A stretch of 64,000 nucleotides of DNA from Gloeophyllum trabeum ATCC 11539. Its lineage: Eukaryota; Basidiomycota; Agaricomycetes; Gloeophyllales; Gloeophyllaceae. A program made the position numbers and the translations under genes. The stretch is taken from positions 1,736,616 through 1,800,615 of the forward strand of contig NW_006920415.1 in NCBI RefSeq assembly GCF_000344685.1, read 5' to 3'. The notes under the pieces are model-generated. The model did no database searches. It had not been told where the DNA came from and saw only the letters and a program-made list of their open reading frames with translations. Below are positions 45,706 to 58,451 of this stretch, one piece after another; position 1 is the stretch's first letter; every line of letters begins with the position of its first letter.

Positions 45706-46669
45706 ACGGCCGACTGACAGAAAGTCCACGTAGCCCTATAGCCTAGCCCTATAGCCCTGGTCCATGGCCCTCGGAGGGCTATAGGGCTATGAGGCTACGA
45801 GTCCGTAGCCCCGGGCCACGGGGCTATGAAGACAAAAGTGGACGGGCTATGGGAGTCCGTTACGTCTATGGCCCGGAGCTATGTGACAAGGCCGAAGGGT
45901 TCCACAGTGTATATATACTGTTGCGCGAGGTGCATTCGACGCCCTCATAGACGACGTAGGGCGCTGTAGACTACTTTTACCCATACAAATTGACTGTACT
46001 GCAAGATCTATTTATGTATTGAAGAATAATGGACTCGATAAACGATACAGGATGGAATCTGCAGCTCGTCGCGTATGTGGCATACAGGTCTCGCGCTTAA
46101 TCGCGCACCCTAACGGGCTCAGTGTGCGTCGTACGTATGCGTGGTCTGACATGTCACCCTTTCTATGTACTTAGATGGAAAACAGTGGAGAACACTGTGA
46201 CTCGGTGTTGAGGTCTACAACCGTCTGAAGTTTTCTGGAATCAACGTGCACATACGTGACAGCGGCAACACTATTAGTACTACACAACTTGATAACTTTG
46301 AAGTGGGCGTGAGCTACTGATTGCGGTTTCATTGTTAAATGTTTTCATTGACCAGTACTATACGTATTTCATAGGTACTATATAACATATTAACACTGTA
46401 CCTACATGCGCGAGGGGGTCGAACGACGTGCAGCGCGTCGGAATGAGCATCAGTATATATACTCGCCACATTCACCGCTCTCGCTCGATGTTCTGTGACG
46501 ATCAAAGGGCTCGCTTGCGAGCGCCGAGAGGTCCCGAGGGGGGCAGCAAGCCGGCTTGCTGTCCTACCCCAGACAGGGCTAAGAAGTTACGAAGTCTATG
46601 TAGCCCGATGACAAATGGGCCATGGGCCATGGGCTATAGGGCTACGTGGACTTCGTGTCAGCCGGCCGG
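45706..46669. mobile_element. TIR element of about 960 bp with agccctatag subrepeats
   Basis: The left end CGGCCGACTGACAG-AAAGTCC (from about 45707) and the reverse complement of the right end CCGGCCGGCTGACACGAAGTC (to about 46669) match, continuing through CACGTAGCCCTATAGCC for roughly 40 bp in total. Just inside the left arm, agccctatagcc is repeated directly and inverted. No transposase ORF and no clear target duplication were found, so the outer boundaries may be off by a few bases. Confidence 0.5.
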
Positions 46670-47080
46670 GTCCTCTGGCGATACCGGCGTCAAAGGGTCG
46701 AATACAGGAATAGATAACTTGGATTACCGTAAATAATTATAGGCCGAGCCGGAGGCGTGAGACTATTGCCGGCATGATCCCAGACCTGACATTTACTGCT
46801 TTCGTCCTTCGATTATCTCGACATTTGAGTATAGGCGCCGTCGTGCAGACAGCACAAGCGATACTGAACGACACCGGACGATACAACGTGAGTCGTTACA
46901 GCAGTGTTTTGTGAAATACAAGCACTTACCATCCGCTTGCTGTATCCGACTTCTGTTCTGCACCAATTCACCCGGATCAGGGATTACTCATTTGACTCTG
47001 GACACTGCTTTCGCTGACTCTGCTAGTGCTGCACGCTTGGGACTACGATATCGGAGCGCTAGCGCTCGGTTCTGTTCTCT
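46670..47080. other. Promoter region of NST1
   Basis: About 410 bp with no distinct motif recognised. Confidence 0.4.
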
Positions 47081-50000
47081 ATGGCGGCTACGAAAGCACA
47101 GAAGGCCAAGCAAGCCGCAGGAACGACGCCTGGACGGACTGTGCATCCCACGAACGCGCCACCTCCCGTGCCCGTTCCTAACAGCCCGTCGCAGGCCGTG
47201 AACGGCAAGAAGAAGAAAAAGAAGAAAGGGAAGGGGCGGAACGGTGAGGCGGACGTGATAGCGTCTCACGAGGAGTACGACTACGATGAATCCCCGCTGC
47301 CCGAGCTGGAACCTGCTATGGGGTCGCCTCGTTCCGTCTCTCGCACGGGACTATCACCGGAGCTCGAGTCAGTGCATCTGTCGACCACGGCATCCCTCTC
47401 CGCGTCTGCTGCTGCTGCAAGACTTAATCCGGCCGACATTGCACAGGCTGAGCTTGTAGCGACGGCGAACGAGCTGTATCGGAGGATGGATGCAGATCCG
47501 CACGGCGGCATTCCTGAGGATGACGAGTACTGGGAGACATTGCCGGCGCACATACGCAACTTTGTACGCAGTGCTTATTCTGTTTTGATTTCCTGTGGTG
47601 ACGAGAAGGAAAAGGCTCAGGCGCTGTACGCGATCGCGCAGCAGATGGTCCAGTCTGGTGTCAAGAACGGTCCGACGAAAGGTGCGGCAGGTTATCCTCC
47701 TGGTGCTTACCCAACTTCATTGCCCTTCGACCCTTCAATCTTTTCCGATCCCGCCCTCAACTCAGTCATGGAGCAAGTTGCCGCGAACGCCGTGCACTCT
47801 GTGTCGGACCAGCATCCTCCCGGGTCGCTGTCGCAGGCGAATGTCGTTCTCTTTGATGACTTTGGCATGGATGAGCAAGGTTACAACGAGGAAGAATACT
47901 TCAGCGAAGACGAAGTGGACGAAAATATGGACGACATGGACGGCCTTGACCCGCGCGTAGCAGCACAACGGTCTCCTTTTACGCTAAGCTACGACGACGC
48001 GCACGCCAGGACGAATGGCACGAACAACCACGAAGTGCAGACGAACGGCGCGGAAGATGGCTCGAAACGGAAGAAAAACAAAAAGAAAAAGAAAAGAAAC
48101 AATGCCATATCGACACCCCCTCCGCCTAATATGGAACCGGTTCCGGCGCCGGTCCCGGTGCCGAAAGGACCGCCACCGGCCGCGAGCCCGACAATGCCAG
48201 TGACAAATCCTCCGGCGCCTGTTTCTGCCAGTAACCCCATGCCCGCCGCGCGCACGACTGCTGGACATCCGCCGCCGAGCTCGAGAGCGGCCGGCAAGCA
48301 GCCAATGTCTTACTCGTCACCAGCGCCGACGACGACGACGACCCCGCAGTCGCAGACCCGGACGGCGCGCGCCGCGTCCAAGGCTCCTGTTTCCGCGCAC
48401 GCGTACCCGCACAACCACCCCCATCACCATCCATCGCCGCCATCTTCCAATGCGTCCGCGCCGCAAAAGCCTCGTCCGCCGTCTGCCAGCCAGTCTCAGC
48501 CGAATGGGAAAGGTAAGGAGACGAACAAGATCTGGAGTACCAGCTCGGCCGAGGAGCGGGAACGGATCAAGGAGTTTTGGCTGGGCCTCGGGGAAGAAGA
48601 GCGGCGGAACTTGGTCAAGGTGGAGAAGGAGGCCGTGCTCAAGAAGATGAAAGAGCAGCAAAAGCATTCGTGTAGTTGTGCCGTGTGCGGGCGGAAGCGG
48701 TCTGTCACTTTTGCTTGGCTCGTCCACAAAATTTTTCGCTGACACTGGTGGCTCCTTTTCCATGTTCCCTGCAACCTCCGTCCTGCATTCGCTCGTTTTC
48801 GCGCATCGTCTCGTTCACTCGGTGATAGGAACGCCATAGAGGAAGAGCTCGAGGTACTGTACGATGCCTACTACGATGAGCTAGAACAGTACGCGAATTA
48901 CCAGCAGCGATACGTGTCCTCCGGCGGCACAATACCTCCTCCACCTGGACCGGGCCCCTTTCCGGGCAGCGTCGAACTCGATAAGAATGGCGCTGTTATC
49001 GGTGGCCCGAAGTTGCCACAGCGGACGAAGAACTCTGTTGTGGCGAATGGTCGGAAAACCGTGAAGCAAGAGAGCGAGTTTGACGAGGATGATGGCGATG
49101 AAGAGGAGTATGAAGAGGAGGAGGAGGAGTACGAGGAAGAAGAGGATGAGGAAGAGGAGGATGAAGAGGATGATGGTGATGCGGAGGATGAGGACGAGGC
49201 CAAGCCGCCGCGAGGTCGTAGAGGTGCGCCTGGGCGGGGCAGACGGCCGAATGGTGCCAAGGCAGAACGTGACGGGCTCTTCACCTTTGGAGACCTCACT
49301 GTTACAGGCATGTTGTTCAGATCTTTCTATGTCTCTCGAACCTAACTCATAAACAGGGCCAGGCAACATCTTGACTGTCGCGGATGATCTCTTGAAGAAT
49401 GACGGACAGAAGTTCTTGGAGATGATGGAGCAATTGGCCGAGCGGCGAATGCAGCGCGAGGAAGAGGCGGCCGTCGAAGTTGAGGACGATAGCGAAGAGG
49501 AAGACGACGAAGAGGGCGACGAAGAGGATGAAGACGAAGAGGATGAGGACGACGAGGACGATGAAGAGGAGGAGGAAGTCATGACGGACGAGCAGAAAAT
49601 GGAGGAGGGCAAGCGGATGTTCTCCATTTTCGCCGCTCGGATGTTCGAGCAGCGGGTCCTTCAAGCATATCGCGAGCGGGTTGCACAGGAGAGGCAGCTC
49701 CAACTCCTGAGGGAACTCGAAGAGGAGGAGAAGGCGGCCAAGGAGAAGGATGTGAAGAAGCAGAGCCAGAGCCAGAAGAAAAAGGCTAAGAAACTGTACG
49801 TGCTCCACATTAGAATGTCCAGTGGACTAATACCTAACTCATGTTCTCAGGGCTCAGAAGATGGCCAAGGAGGAGGAGCGAGCCCAGAAGGCTGCTGAGA
49901 AGGCCGCAGAGGAGGCTGCTCAGAAAGCCAGGCAAGCAGCTCTTGAAGAGGAGCAGCGCAAGAAGCGTGAGGAGGAACGCGCGAAACGCGAGGCAGCCCG

Positions 50001-50319
50001 AAAGGCCCAGGAGGAGGAACGACAACGCAAGGAGGAAGAGCGGCGTAAACGAATAGCGGAGGAGAAAGAGCGTGAAGCGGAACGTGAACGCAAACGCAAG
50101 GAGAAGGAGGAGAAGCTCAAGGCCGAGCGGCGTGAAAAGGAGGAGAAGGAGCGGAAAGCTAAGCAAGAGCGTGAGGCGAAGTTGGCTGCAGAGAAAGCTG
50201 CTGCCGAGGCTGCCAAACGCGAACGCGAGGAGAAGGAGCGCGAGGAACGAGAGAAGCGACTCGCTAAGGAGAAGGAGGAGAAGGAGAAAGCGGAGAAGGA
50301 GGCCCGGGAGCGTGCTGCA

Positions 50320-50360
<41 letters not shown>

Positions 50361-51375
50361 GCAGCAGCAGCGAGCCGCTGCCAGGGCTGCCAATGCTCGC
50401 CCTCCTCCGTCTCCCCGCAATGCTCCTGTCGCGAGTTCTTCCCAGCCGCGTTCACCTCCGAACAATGTTCCTGCTAAGAAGATCCTCAACAAGCCCCCTC
50501 AGCCCCCGGCTCCTCTTGTTCAGCCTCCCCGACAGCAGCCGCAGCCTCTGCAGCCCAGGCCAGTGGTTGTGACCGCCTCTCAGCCTGCGACTCCCATTAC
50601 TGCTCAGGTACCGCATATACCCCCCTCGACGCCCATATACTCGCCCGGCGGTGGTGTTATTCCTCCTCAAGCCATGTCGCCCAGGGTTCCCTTCACGCCT
50701 TCCACGTCTTACGGGTCGTTCGTCCCAGCTCCTCCGATGCCGCCTGGGCCGCCTCCCCAGTTGGGTCCGTCTGCTCTTCCTAGGACTTTCGCTAATGGAC
50801 CGGCTTTTGACGGATCCATGTTTGGTCGTGGCGTGCCGCCACCCATTGCTCCTCCGACTAAGGTGGTGCAGAATCCTCTGGCTTCTCCTCCTCCCAGTAT
50901 GGCTCCTGGTCCTAGCCGGCTTCCTCCCAGCAACCCGGATCCTGGCCCTATCACTCGCCCTGTTGCTCCAATTGCTAGGCCCGCTGCATCTGGCGACGCT
51001 TCAGGATCGGCAGGATCGGGTTCCCCGGTCCGTCGATCACCTAGTCCCAAGGGTACTCTGGGCTCGTCCGCTCTGGCCGCTGACGACGACGAAGTCGTCA
51101 CTGCACCTCCTAGGCGGGTAGTCAACGCTCCCCCTGGGCAAGTATGGGGTAACCCCAGCCCTCGCGATGCGACCCTCCCGGATGCCGCCAGACCTCCCTG
51201 GGGTTCTCCCCCGGTAGGTTTCGGTTCCCCTCGTGCTCCCGGGGCAGCAGCAAATATGCTTTGGGGAAGTGTCGACTCTGCGCCTCCTCCAGGATGGCAC
51301 CCATCTGCGACGAACTTCTTTGCTAGTCCTTTCCTTCACCACGCACCTTCACCCGCTCCACATAATGGCAGTTAG
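47081..51375 (+). CDS. NST1: NST1-like stress response protein, 1353 aa
   Basis: Exons 47081-48699, 48829-49307, 49357-49795 and 49851-51375; CDS 4062 nt. NST1 landmarks in order: a lysine run near the N-terminus; [20 protein letters not shown] at about 150; [20 protein letters not shown], then [20 protein letters not shown], then the cysteine pair motif [10 protein letters not shown] at about 535; the conserved [20 protein letters not shown]; a long Glu/Asp tract; [20 protein letters not shown]; a Lys/Glu/Arg helix of about 150 residues; a run of 17 Gln near 50320-50370; and a Pro-rich tail. NST1 acts as a cytoplasmic negative regulator of salt tolerance and is linked to P-body-like assemblies in yeast. 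Intron 2 (49308-49356) begins GC rather than GT, the only donor giving TVTGPGNIL in frame. Confidence 0.9.
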
Positions 51376-51515
51376 CGTCCATCCTTTGCATCTTGCACTC
51401 CGCATTTTTTTTATTGTTCGATCCATCCTGCAATACTTTGCTTTGCTGTGCGCATGCCCACTGACGTGAAATGAATGATACACATAAAGATTCCTGCAGT
51501 GCGAAGAGTACTAAG
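51376..51515. other. Intergenic between convergent NST1 and NEO1-like genes
   Basis: 140 bp separate the two stop codons. Confidence 0.6.
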
Positions 51516-54500
51516 TTATAATAATTTACTCGACGCTGCGGGAGCGACGCGGCTCTTTATGAACTTGATAATATACAATGGTAGAGCGCTGACAGCAACT
51601 ATGACCGCTACTTTCCAGGCAAACCGTACCGACACCACGAAACTTAAATCTGTACAACATGCTTAGCCGGAGTCTCGGAACGTAGATGGACGTCGGCCTC
51701 ACCGAAATATTCGGGCAAAAATACCATGCTGACGGCGTACAATAATAGAGTGACTATTTCCGAGATTATCATGTATAAGTGCCTGAAAACCAGAGAATTC
51801 AGCCAGCAACCAAATGGGGGAAGAGGCAACTTTACCATGTCGTGATTTCCAGAGCCACCATTATGAGTTCGTTTAAGATAAGAGCAGTAAATGAGATAGA
51901 CACGATATTCAGGAATTCGTTCTCGAAGAGAACGAGCGACATTATCATGATCGCCCCGCCTGCGGGGGAGCAAGATCAGTTGCCAGATCTTTGGTTTATG
52001 AGGTGGACGTACGGACCTTGGTATAGACTGATCATGAGCCACATGAAGAACGTCTTATACGACAGCACTCGTCCCTTCATACACTAATCAGGTCACATAC
52101 CGTGAATAATTCAAAGCACGTACCTTCGTCAGGTCCTTGTACAATTCGGGGTATAGAAGAGCCAAGTCTTCGTTCACGTCACGATCCAAAACAAGAGAAA
52201 AGACAGGTGCCATGGTGTAGACGGTTGCATAACCGACCATGAGCCATCCTTGGTACAGTGCAATCGGGGCATAGTAAAAGATGGCAGAGAAGACCGCCTG
52301 CATGATAGAAATGATCAGGCCACGGTGGATAACGAACTGAGCCAGCTTGGCCGAGCGTCGGTACGAGTTCCGTCCGTGCCACATAAGGAGCTTGGTGAGA
52401 TGGCTGAACTGCGTAACTGAGAAGTCCGCGGCCAGGGATGCTTGTTTCCCCTCCTTCCCCACTATACCGACACCTAGACGAGCTTGTCAGATACCGTGAC
52501 CAATACAGATGGATCGAGGCGACTAACCAACGTCTGCTGCTTGGATCATGCTGACGTCGTTGCCACCATCGCCTATACAGCATACTCGCTTCTTCGTGAA
52601 CTGCCGAATTAGACGCGCCACGTCTGCCTTCTGTGTAGGTGAACATCGACATGCAACAACCGCCGACAGTTTCGTCGCTATTTCGATAAACTCGTTCTTG
52701 AATGATGTAAGACAGAGCTGGACAGAATCTCAGCGAGGCTAAATTCTTTTTGTCCTAACAAGCACTTACCTGTAGAGATTCGCCATCGATGATCAGACAA
52801 CAGTCCAATTTGGACTGCAGGAATTCCAATTGATCCCGTACTTCATTGGAGGTCTTAACTGTGTATGCTGAAGTTAGGAACCGGTAAAATCGTGAGACGG
52901 GAGTACAAACGCTTTGCAACTTGGTGGATATACTGATTCCTTGCTACAAGCTTAGTAGATATGGCAATACAAGTTGCGGTTTCAATCTTGTCGCCAGTAA
53001 GCATCCAGATCTTGATCCCGGCGTTGCGCAAGAGCTCTAGAGTTGACTTGACTTCATCTTGCAGCTTATCCTCGACGCCGGTCAGACCCAGAAGTTCCAG
53101 ATCGTGCTCAAGTGTCTCAGCGACAACAGCAGCCATGGCTTCGTTCCTCCCCTCGAGCTTGACGCTCGCTTCATGGTGCCGTGCTTTGAAATCCGCGTAT
53201 GCTTGCTCACTCAGGCGTTTCCGAGCCATGACGAGGGTGCGTAAGCCTTCACGAGCCATATTGCCGCACTCTTCCTCCAGCCAGTCGTTCCGTTGCACGA
53301 TCTTCGCCATGACGACATCCGCCCCCTTCTGTAGGAAGTTGATCTCACCCGTCTGGGCGTCCCGCACGACAATACCCATGCGCTTGGACTCAGACGTGAA
53401 TGGGAAGATGTCCAACACTTCGAATGTGACACGACTTCCTGTGGGGGTTTGCAGGTCGATGCGTGTACGGTCCCGGAACACCAGTGTCAGTCCAACAGAC
53501 TCTGTCCATTGTACAATGGCGACTTCGTCAGGGGATGATGCTTGATACGTGATAGTTCCGTCGTCGTTCGTCACAGGCGTAACCTAAGGAATCATGCTCC
53601 TCAGTCCCCTCGCACTCAGACGGCTAAGACTTACGTTGTGGCATAGAGCAAGGCTTAGCACAACGTCCTTGACTCGGGAAGACATGTCCCTCCGGCCTCT
53701 CGTAGCTAGCTGCACTCCGGTCATCATTGAACCTTGCCTCTTGTGTGCTTAAGCAACTATCAGCATACGAGTCAAGCCGCTAAACCGGAGAACGCTGTAT
53801 GTACCTTGATCGCCGGTCGTGCCAAATGCGATAGATAGTTGATGGCCCACTTCGTCCATGGAGTCTGAGCCGTACGACATCGTGCCCATATGTAATTTCT
53901 TCATCTCCATCTCTTCAACATGCATGTTAGAACATGGCAGCGCGTTTCACAGGGATGCTACCTACCGTTCTGAGTCAGGGTGCCTGTCTTGTCGCTGAGA
54001 AGGTATTCTATCCGTCCTAATTCCTCTGGTAGCGTGCTCGTTCGCACGATGGTATTTGGAATTTCGCTATCGTGTTCGATCTGGTGGGCGTATACAGTCT
54101 TGCCCATGTCAAGATTGACGCGAAGACTGGTATTCTAATCAGTTCCATTTGCACACACCTTTCAGGAAATCCGTACCTGATGGGGATGATGGAAGAAAAC
54201 AGGATCAAGAACCTGAACACGTAGATATACCATAGACCGCGAAAACCGTTGAGAGCGACAAGGGTCAACGACAGCGCGAATGTGACTGCACAAAGAATCT
54301 ACGGCCCATGTCTTAGTCGCTCCCGATACCTGATGGGAACTCACTCACTTTCGCAAGTCTGTTGATTTCGAGGTCCAGCAAACCCACTTTCGTCTGCGGA
54401 TGACTGGTATTCATCACTGCACGCGTCTCTGGACCGGTGTAAATGACTAAGCCTACGGCAGACCCTGCTGCCAGAACCGTGTTGGCCCAGAGCATATTCT

Positions 54501-55788
54501 CAGCCGTCAGAGGTTCTACTGTAGGCACAGGAACCATAGGTACGTCACCAGTATCCGCAGATACCGGCGGTGAGTTGATAGTGAATGTACCAATGAAGGT
54601 ATGGATGTCCTTGATTGGGGCATCAGCTAGCAATGTATCAATGTGAGTAGGCCAGGGTCATTGACATGATAACCTCACCGTATATCTCAGCATCCAGACC
54701 TAGCAGATCCTTGTCGGACGGCAGCTTCTGGCACGCGGGCACCGCAACACGCAACTTCCAATCCGTCTCACCATCCAGCTGATCCGTGCGAATGAAACAC
54801 GTCCCAGAGCTATCCGATGTCCGCAAGAGCACGAGGTCCGCAGGCACCCGCTGGTTCTTCTCGAGCAGCACGAGATCCCCGACGCGCAGGGACGACGAGG
54901 GCACCGAGCGAGTGTGCGGGCCGCTGTCGATGGGTTCCGTCGCGTCTAGGGTGAGGTAGCGCGCTGAGTTTGCTTCGCGGTCTCGCAGATAGCGCTGGTA
55001 GTCGTCGTATGCCTCTTTGCCCATGGTCACGCACAGTACGAAAGCGAGCGGGGCGACATATGTAGCAATGAACCCTGTACACCATCGTTTAGTGAGACCA
55101 TTGGGCCGTGTAATATTGCGCACTGACCGATCTTCAGAGCTGGGATGAACTGCGAGAGGGCTACCAGCAGGAAGTATAGGTTGAAGAAGAACTTGAACTG
55201 CTCGTAGAATACCATGGGCAGGAAGGTGAAAGCATTATACTTTTGGTTGCGGACGATGTTCGAAGGATATCGGCTCTGCAGTTTCTCTGCACTGGACCGG
55301 TCATGTCCTGCCCCGATCTCATGATCCCTGCTCACCCACCTGGTGGTCTCAAGGGCACCGTTCGCGACTTGTCTTTACTATTTGACTTGCGCAGAATGGA
55401 AGTTCGCTGAAATTACGCAGGCATACGGGAATTAAACAAGGAGCTATACTACAGGCCGCGAAAGACGTGCCTGTGATGAATGCGAGTGCATAGACGTCCC
55501 GTCCGCGTCCTCACTTCTCCTCCCTCGTTCCTCCTCTCCGAGCAGTGTCTCCTCCTCCTCCGGGTCGTCCACATACCTGTCCTTCCCCTTTCGCCTCTTT
55601 CCTCCTGTCATGGAAGAAGTTGTGCTTGCTGTCCACGCGTTCGACTGCATGTCCGCGGAGTGATTGGTATCCTGTCTATGAGTGGTATCGTGCTCAGCCT
55701 CTTCCGAGTCGTTAATGCGAGAGTAGCCAGCTTTAGAGTGCTTAGAGCGTCCGATAGTACGCAATGGGATCTCTGACATAGAAAGCAA
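51516..55788 (-). CDS. NEO1: P4-type phospholipid-translocating ATPase, NEO1/ATP9 subfamily, about 1114 aa
   Basis: Sixteen exons: 55496-55788, 55128-55339, 54679-55074, 54349-54626, 54177-54298, 53966-54126, 53805-53912, 53635-53732, 52911-53583, 52770-52858, 52528-52696, 52124-52473, 52017-52074, 51836-51959, 51703-51782, 51516-51649; 3345 nt. The first junction (intron 55340-55495, 156 nt) is the least certain; MSEIPL at 55779 could also be the start. P4 signatures: [30 protein letters not shown] (actuator), the phosphorylation motif [32 protein letters not shown] and [16 protein letters not shown], then C-terminal membrane helices. The absence of a long C-terminal tail and the N-terminal pattern fit the NEO1 branch, which flips aminophospholipids in Golgi/endosome membranes and needs no CDC50 partner. 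Confidence 0.92.
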
Positions 55789-56790
55789 TAGCAGACTCTG
55801 TTCCGACGGTCGATGCGGCCTGCGCGTCTACAATGGCTACGCCGTCGATGTCGAAGTCCGTCGTTGAATGAGATGCCGCCGGTTATGGTTAACCTGTTGG
55901 CACATAATTATTTTCCTCGTTAGGGGTAAATTAATTCTGCAGTAATAGCTTGTCATTCATGCGTCTTGTTACGCATTCCTGGACTCGATGAACATCTGAT
56001 ATATTGGATTGGGTACAAGAGACACCGACATAGTACTGAACGGAGACAATCAAGAAACGAAACATTGGAGATGAGAAAGATGAAAAAGATGATTGGACAA
56101 TATAAGAAAATACAAAATTTTAAAGAGCACTACGTACGGAACGCTCTAACATGATGGAAGGCGACGTCGACATGAACCGCAAGGTGAGGACACCAAGTGA
56201 AGCGGTACTGGCAAGCCCAGAACAGAAGGCGCACAGGTGCAGAGCGGGAGAAGAGCCAGCGAGCTGCCGTCAGGGGCGTCCCCCATTAGACAGCCTGTAA
56301 GTGGTCCCAGCTCATCTTCCAGTAAGGCCTTCGTATTATGCCGTGGTTTAAAGCATGGCAGGGGGTGATCGGTCCCCACCACTACGTCCTGGCTCAGCGC
56401 CTCTCCGTACCGCTGCCGCTGGGCATTACTTCAGATCGCAGGGCCCCCAGTGACGACGGGCTTCAAATGTGCGAGGCGATGGGTTTACGCAGACTTCCAG
56501 AGCCGACGATGACTTGACGAGGTAAACCAGGCGGCGATTGACAATGGTCGCCATCCGAGGATTGATAGACAGTATACTTGAACGATCCAAATCGAGAGAA
56601 GAACTCCGAGAAGGCAAGAGGTTGACTATCCAAGGGCTAGCATCTGGGGTATGGCGAAGTGTTGTTGTGATCTGCGAGACTTGAGCTAACTGTCTTGATA
56701 CTTATGAGTGCCGAGGCGAGTGGGTGACGGCGGTAGACCTAAGTCTCATGGACCTCGACCAGCGGAAGAGAGCGAGCTCCCCCTCACCTC
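55789..56790. other. Intergenic, promoter of NEO1-like gene
   Basis: Includes an A-rich stretch around 56050-56140. No gene supported. Confidence 0.4.
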
Positions 56791-56919
56791 GCAATAGTCC
56801 TCCGGTACGATTCGCAACCAAGGCAGTAACTGAAATGAAACGATCAATACCAGCATCGGATGATAGCTGACGCGAGTCACTCACCGAATAAGCCATCGCA
56901 CCCCGTACGCCCTCCCGTA
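56791..56919 (-). other. Conserved sequence beyond the stop of copy 2
   Basis: Counterpart of 9701-9830. After the shared stop codon both copies continue with similar sequence: a frame reading DDLVREGVRGAMAYS here and DDLVREAVRGGMAHT in copy 1, then a donor-like gtgag and an acceptor tttcag. Confidence 0.5.
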
Positions 56920-58211
56920 CTAAATCATCACATCTTCGAAAGCGTCGTCGTCGCATTTGCTGTCACGCTCGATTTGCCGCCGAAGACGGCGGCGAGCATG
57001 CGAGCGGATCTGAGCTTTGCGCTTAGCCGCCCGAGCAGACCATTCGACTGGCTCGGAAGGTATAGGCTAAAGGGTGCGAGAGTAAACAACTGCTATGCAG
57101 GAGAGTGATAATGACGCACCTCTTGATCATCCACCGTTTGACCCTTGACCATCGTGATACCCAACGCAATATAGGGGGCACGAGACCTCAACTTCATGAT
57201 AGTGTACAGACGAGTCACCCAATGACAGACCAGCTTCTGCCAGTACTCTTGCGGCGCCGGTATATCGAGACCAGTCCAAGGTAGATTGTAGAATATTGAA
57301 GCTAGCCGCCTGTAGATGGCGCCCATGGTACGTGAAGCTGTCTCGATGAAGGCGTCATTGCCGGTAGGCATTGCAGTTGGTGCCCGACCAATGATTACGA
57401 GCGCAGATAGGGATGGGACGTGTTGAGGCATGTAGTCCACATCCCGCTCGTTAACCGGCGAGGGACGCGACTTTTGCGAGACGTTAGAGAATACATGGGA
57501 CGGAGACGGCGACGCGAGGCAGACAAAGATATCGTGGGGTTGGTAGACTGCCAGCTCAGAAGGGCGGACAGCCGGCTCAGAAGACACTACATTAGGCGCC
57601 GACGCGGGGCAGACAAAGTGGTCACGATGCTCATAGACAGTGAGCTCCGAAGATGAACGGATTGTCAGTTCGAAGGACAAGCCAGAGATAATCTCCGGGG
57701 TAGAGGCGACCGGGGCAGCCAAATCCAAAGAGTGCTCGAGAAACGAGGCAGAGTCGAGTAAATCAAAAACGCCGCACGTCGGAGTGGAGGGCTTGGGAGA
57801 ATAGTCGCGGAAAGCGACGAGACGTTCCAGAGGGTATTCATCGGGACCAATAGAGGGCGCATAGACGACGAGGTCCGTAGTAATCGCGGCTTCGGCTGCG
57901 CTGTCGAAGACGTCCTGCTTGATGTCGCTGGAGACCTCGGTGCTAGAGTAGTAGAGAGCGGGCGACAATAGCCCGGGAATGGTAGTGTCGACGATGCTAA
58001 ACAGTGGCGAGATGGCAGTCGAAGGCTGAGTAAACGGAACAGGCACAAACGAAGACTTGGGGAAGAGGACGAGGGAGATATGAGGCAAGAAGAAGAGGCT
58101 ATCGCTGGAGAAGAGGCTCAATGCAGTTGGCAGGGAGAGGTGCAAGCCGTTCAAGAGCGTCGAAAGCAGGGAGACCCCGCTCAAGACGTAGATAAGAACG
58201 TTCAAGAACAT
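56920..58211 (-). CDS. Unrecognised protein, copy 2 of the paralogous pair, 412 aa
   Basis: Exon 1 is 57120-58211, the intron 57067-57119 (53 nt) and exon 2 56920-57066 (147 nt). The protein aligns with copy 1 along its whole length: MFLNVLIYVLSGVSLLSTLL, FFLPHISLVLFPKSSFVPVP, VYAPSIGPDEYPLERLVAFR, the internal SSELTVYEHRDHFVC / PSELAVYQPHDIFVC repeat, QKSRPSPVNERDVDY, and LSALVIIGRAPTAMPTGND. The basic tail is AAKRKAQIRSHARRRLRRQ, again ending DVMI. A 9-residue insertion around STEVSSDIKQ accounts for most of the length difference. Both genes keep open frames and identical gene structure. The copy is inverted and about 47 kb from copy 1. Function unknown; a hydrophobic N-terminus suggests membrane association or secretion. 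Confidence 0.75.
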
Positions 58212-58285
58212 TGTATCGCGGGTAGCGCTAGAACGTCGACGTTCGAGGTCAAGATGCTGGAGAGCGAAAACGGGAGAGAGACGGG

Positions 58286-58451
58286 TTTATATACTCACAG
58301 TAGTGCCCTTTCACAAAATCAACCACTTCACCTAGGCGTGAAGAGGTTGATATTGTGATATGGGTCAAAGGCGTGGGCGCCGACGAGTCAGGCATTGCCG
58401 GGTGACTACGAGCGAGGGTCCGTAGTCGAACCGTTCCACGCGTGAAGCGGT
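58286..58451 (-). promoter_or_regulatory. Promoter of paralog copy 2: TATA box and two inverted repeats
   Basis: A TATA box (58286-58293, reading TATATAAA on the minus strand) lies 75 bp before the ATG. Upstream, arms 58311-58331 and 58338-58358 form a dyad around a 6-nt spacer. A second palindrome, ACCGCTTCACGCGTGGAACG and two more bases on the minus strand, spans 58430-58451. The layout matches copy 1, and several arm positions differ between copies in ways that keep pairing. Confidence 0.75.

Noticed and set aside
48881..49627. 248-codon minus-strand Ser-rich frame
   Set aside because: Antisense of the acidic tract of NST1.
49834..50492. Leu- and Ser-rich minus-strand frames
   Set aside because: Antisense of the NST1 Lys/Glu helix and glutamine tract.
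55744..55788. Choice between ATG at 55788 and 55779 for the NEO1-like gene
   Set aside because: Cannot be decided from sequence; the longer form was listed, and the three-residue difference does not affect the call.
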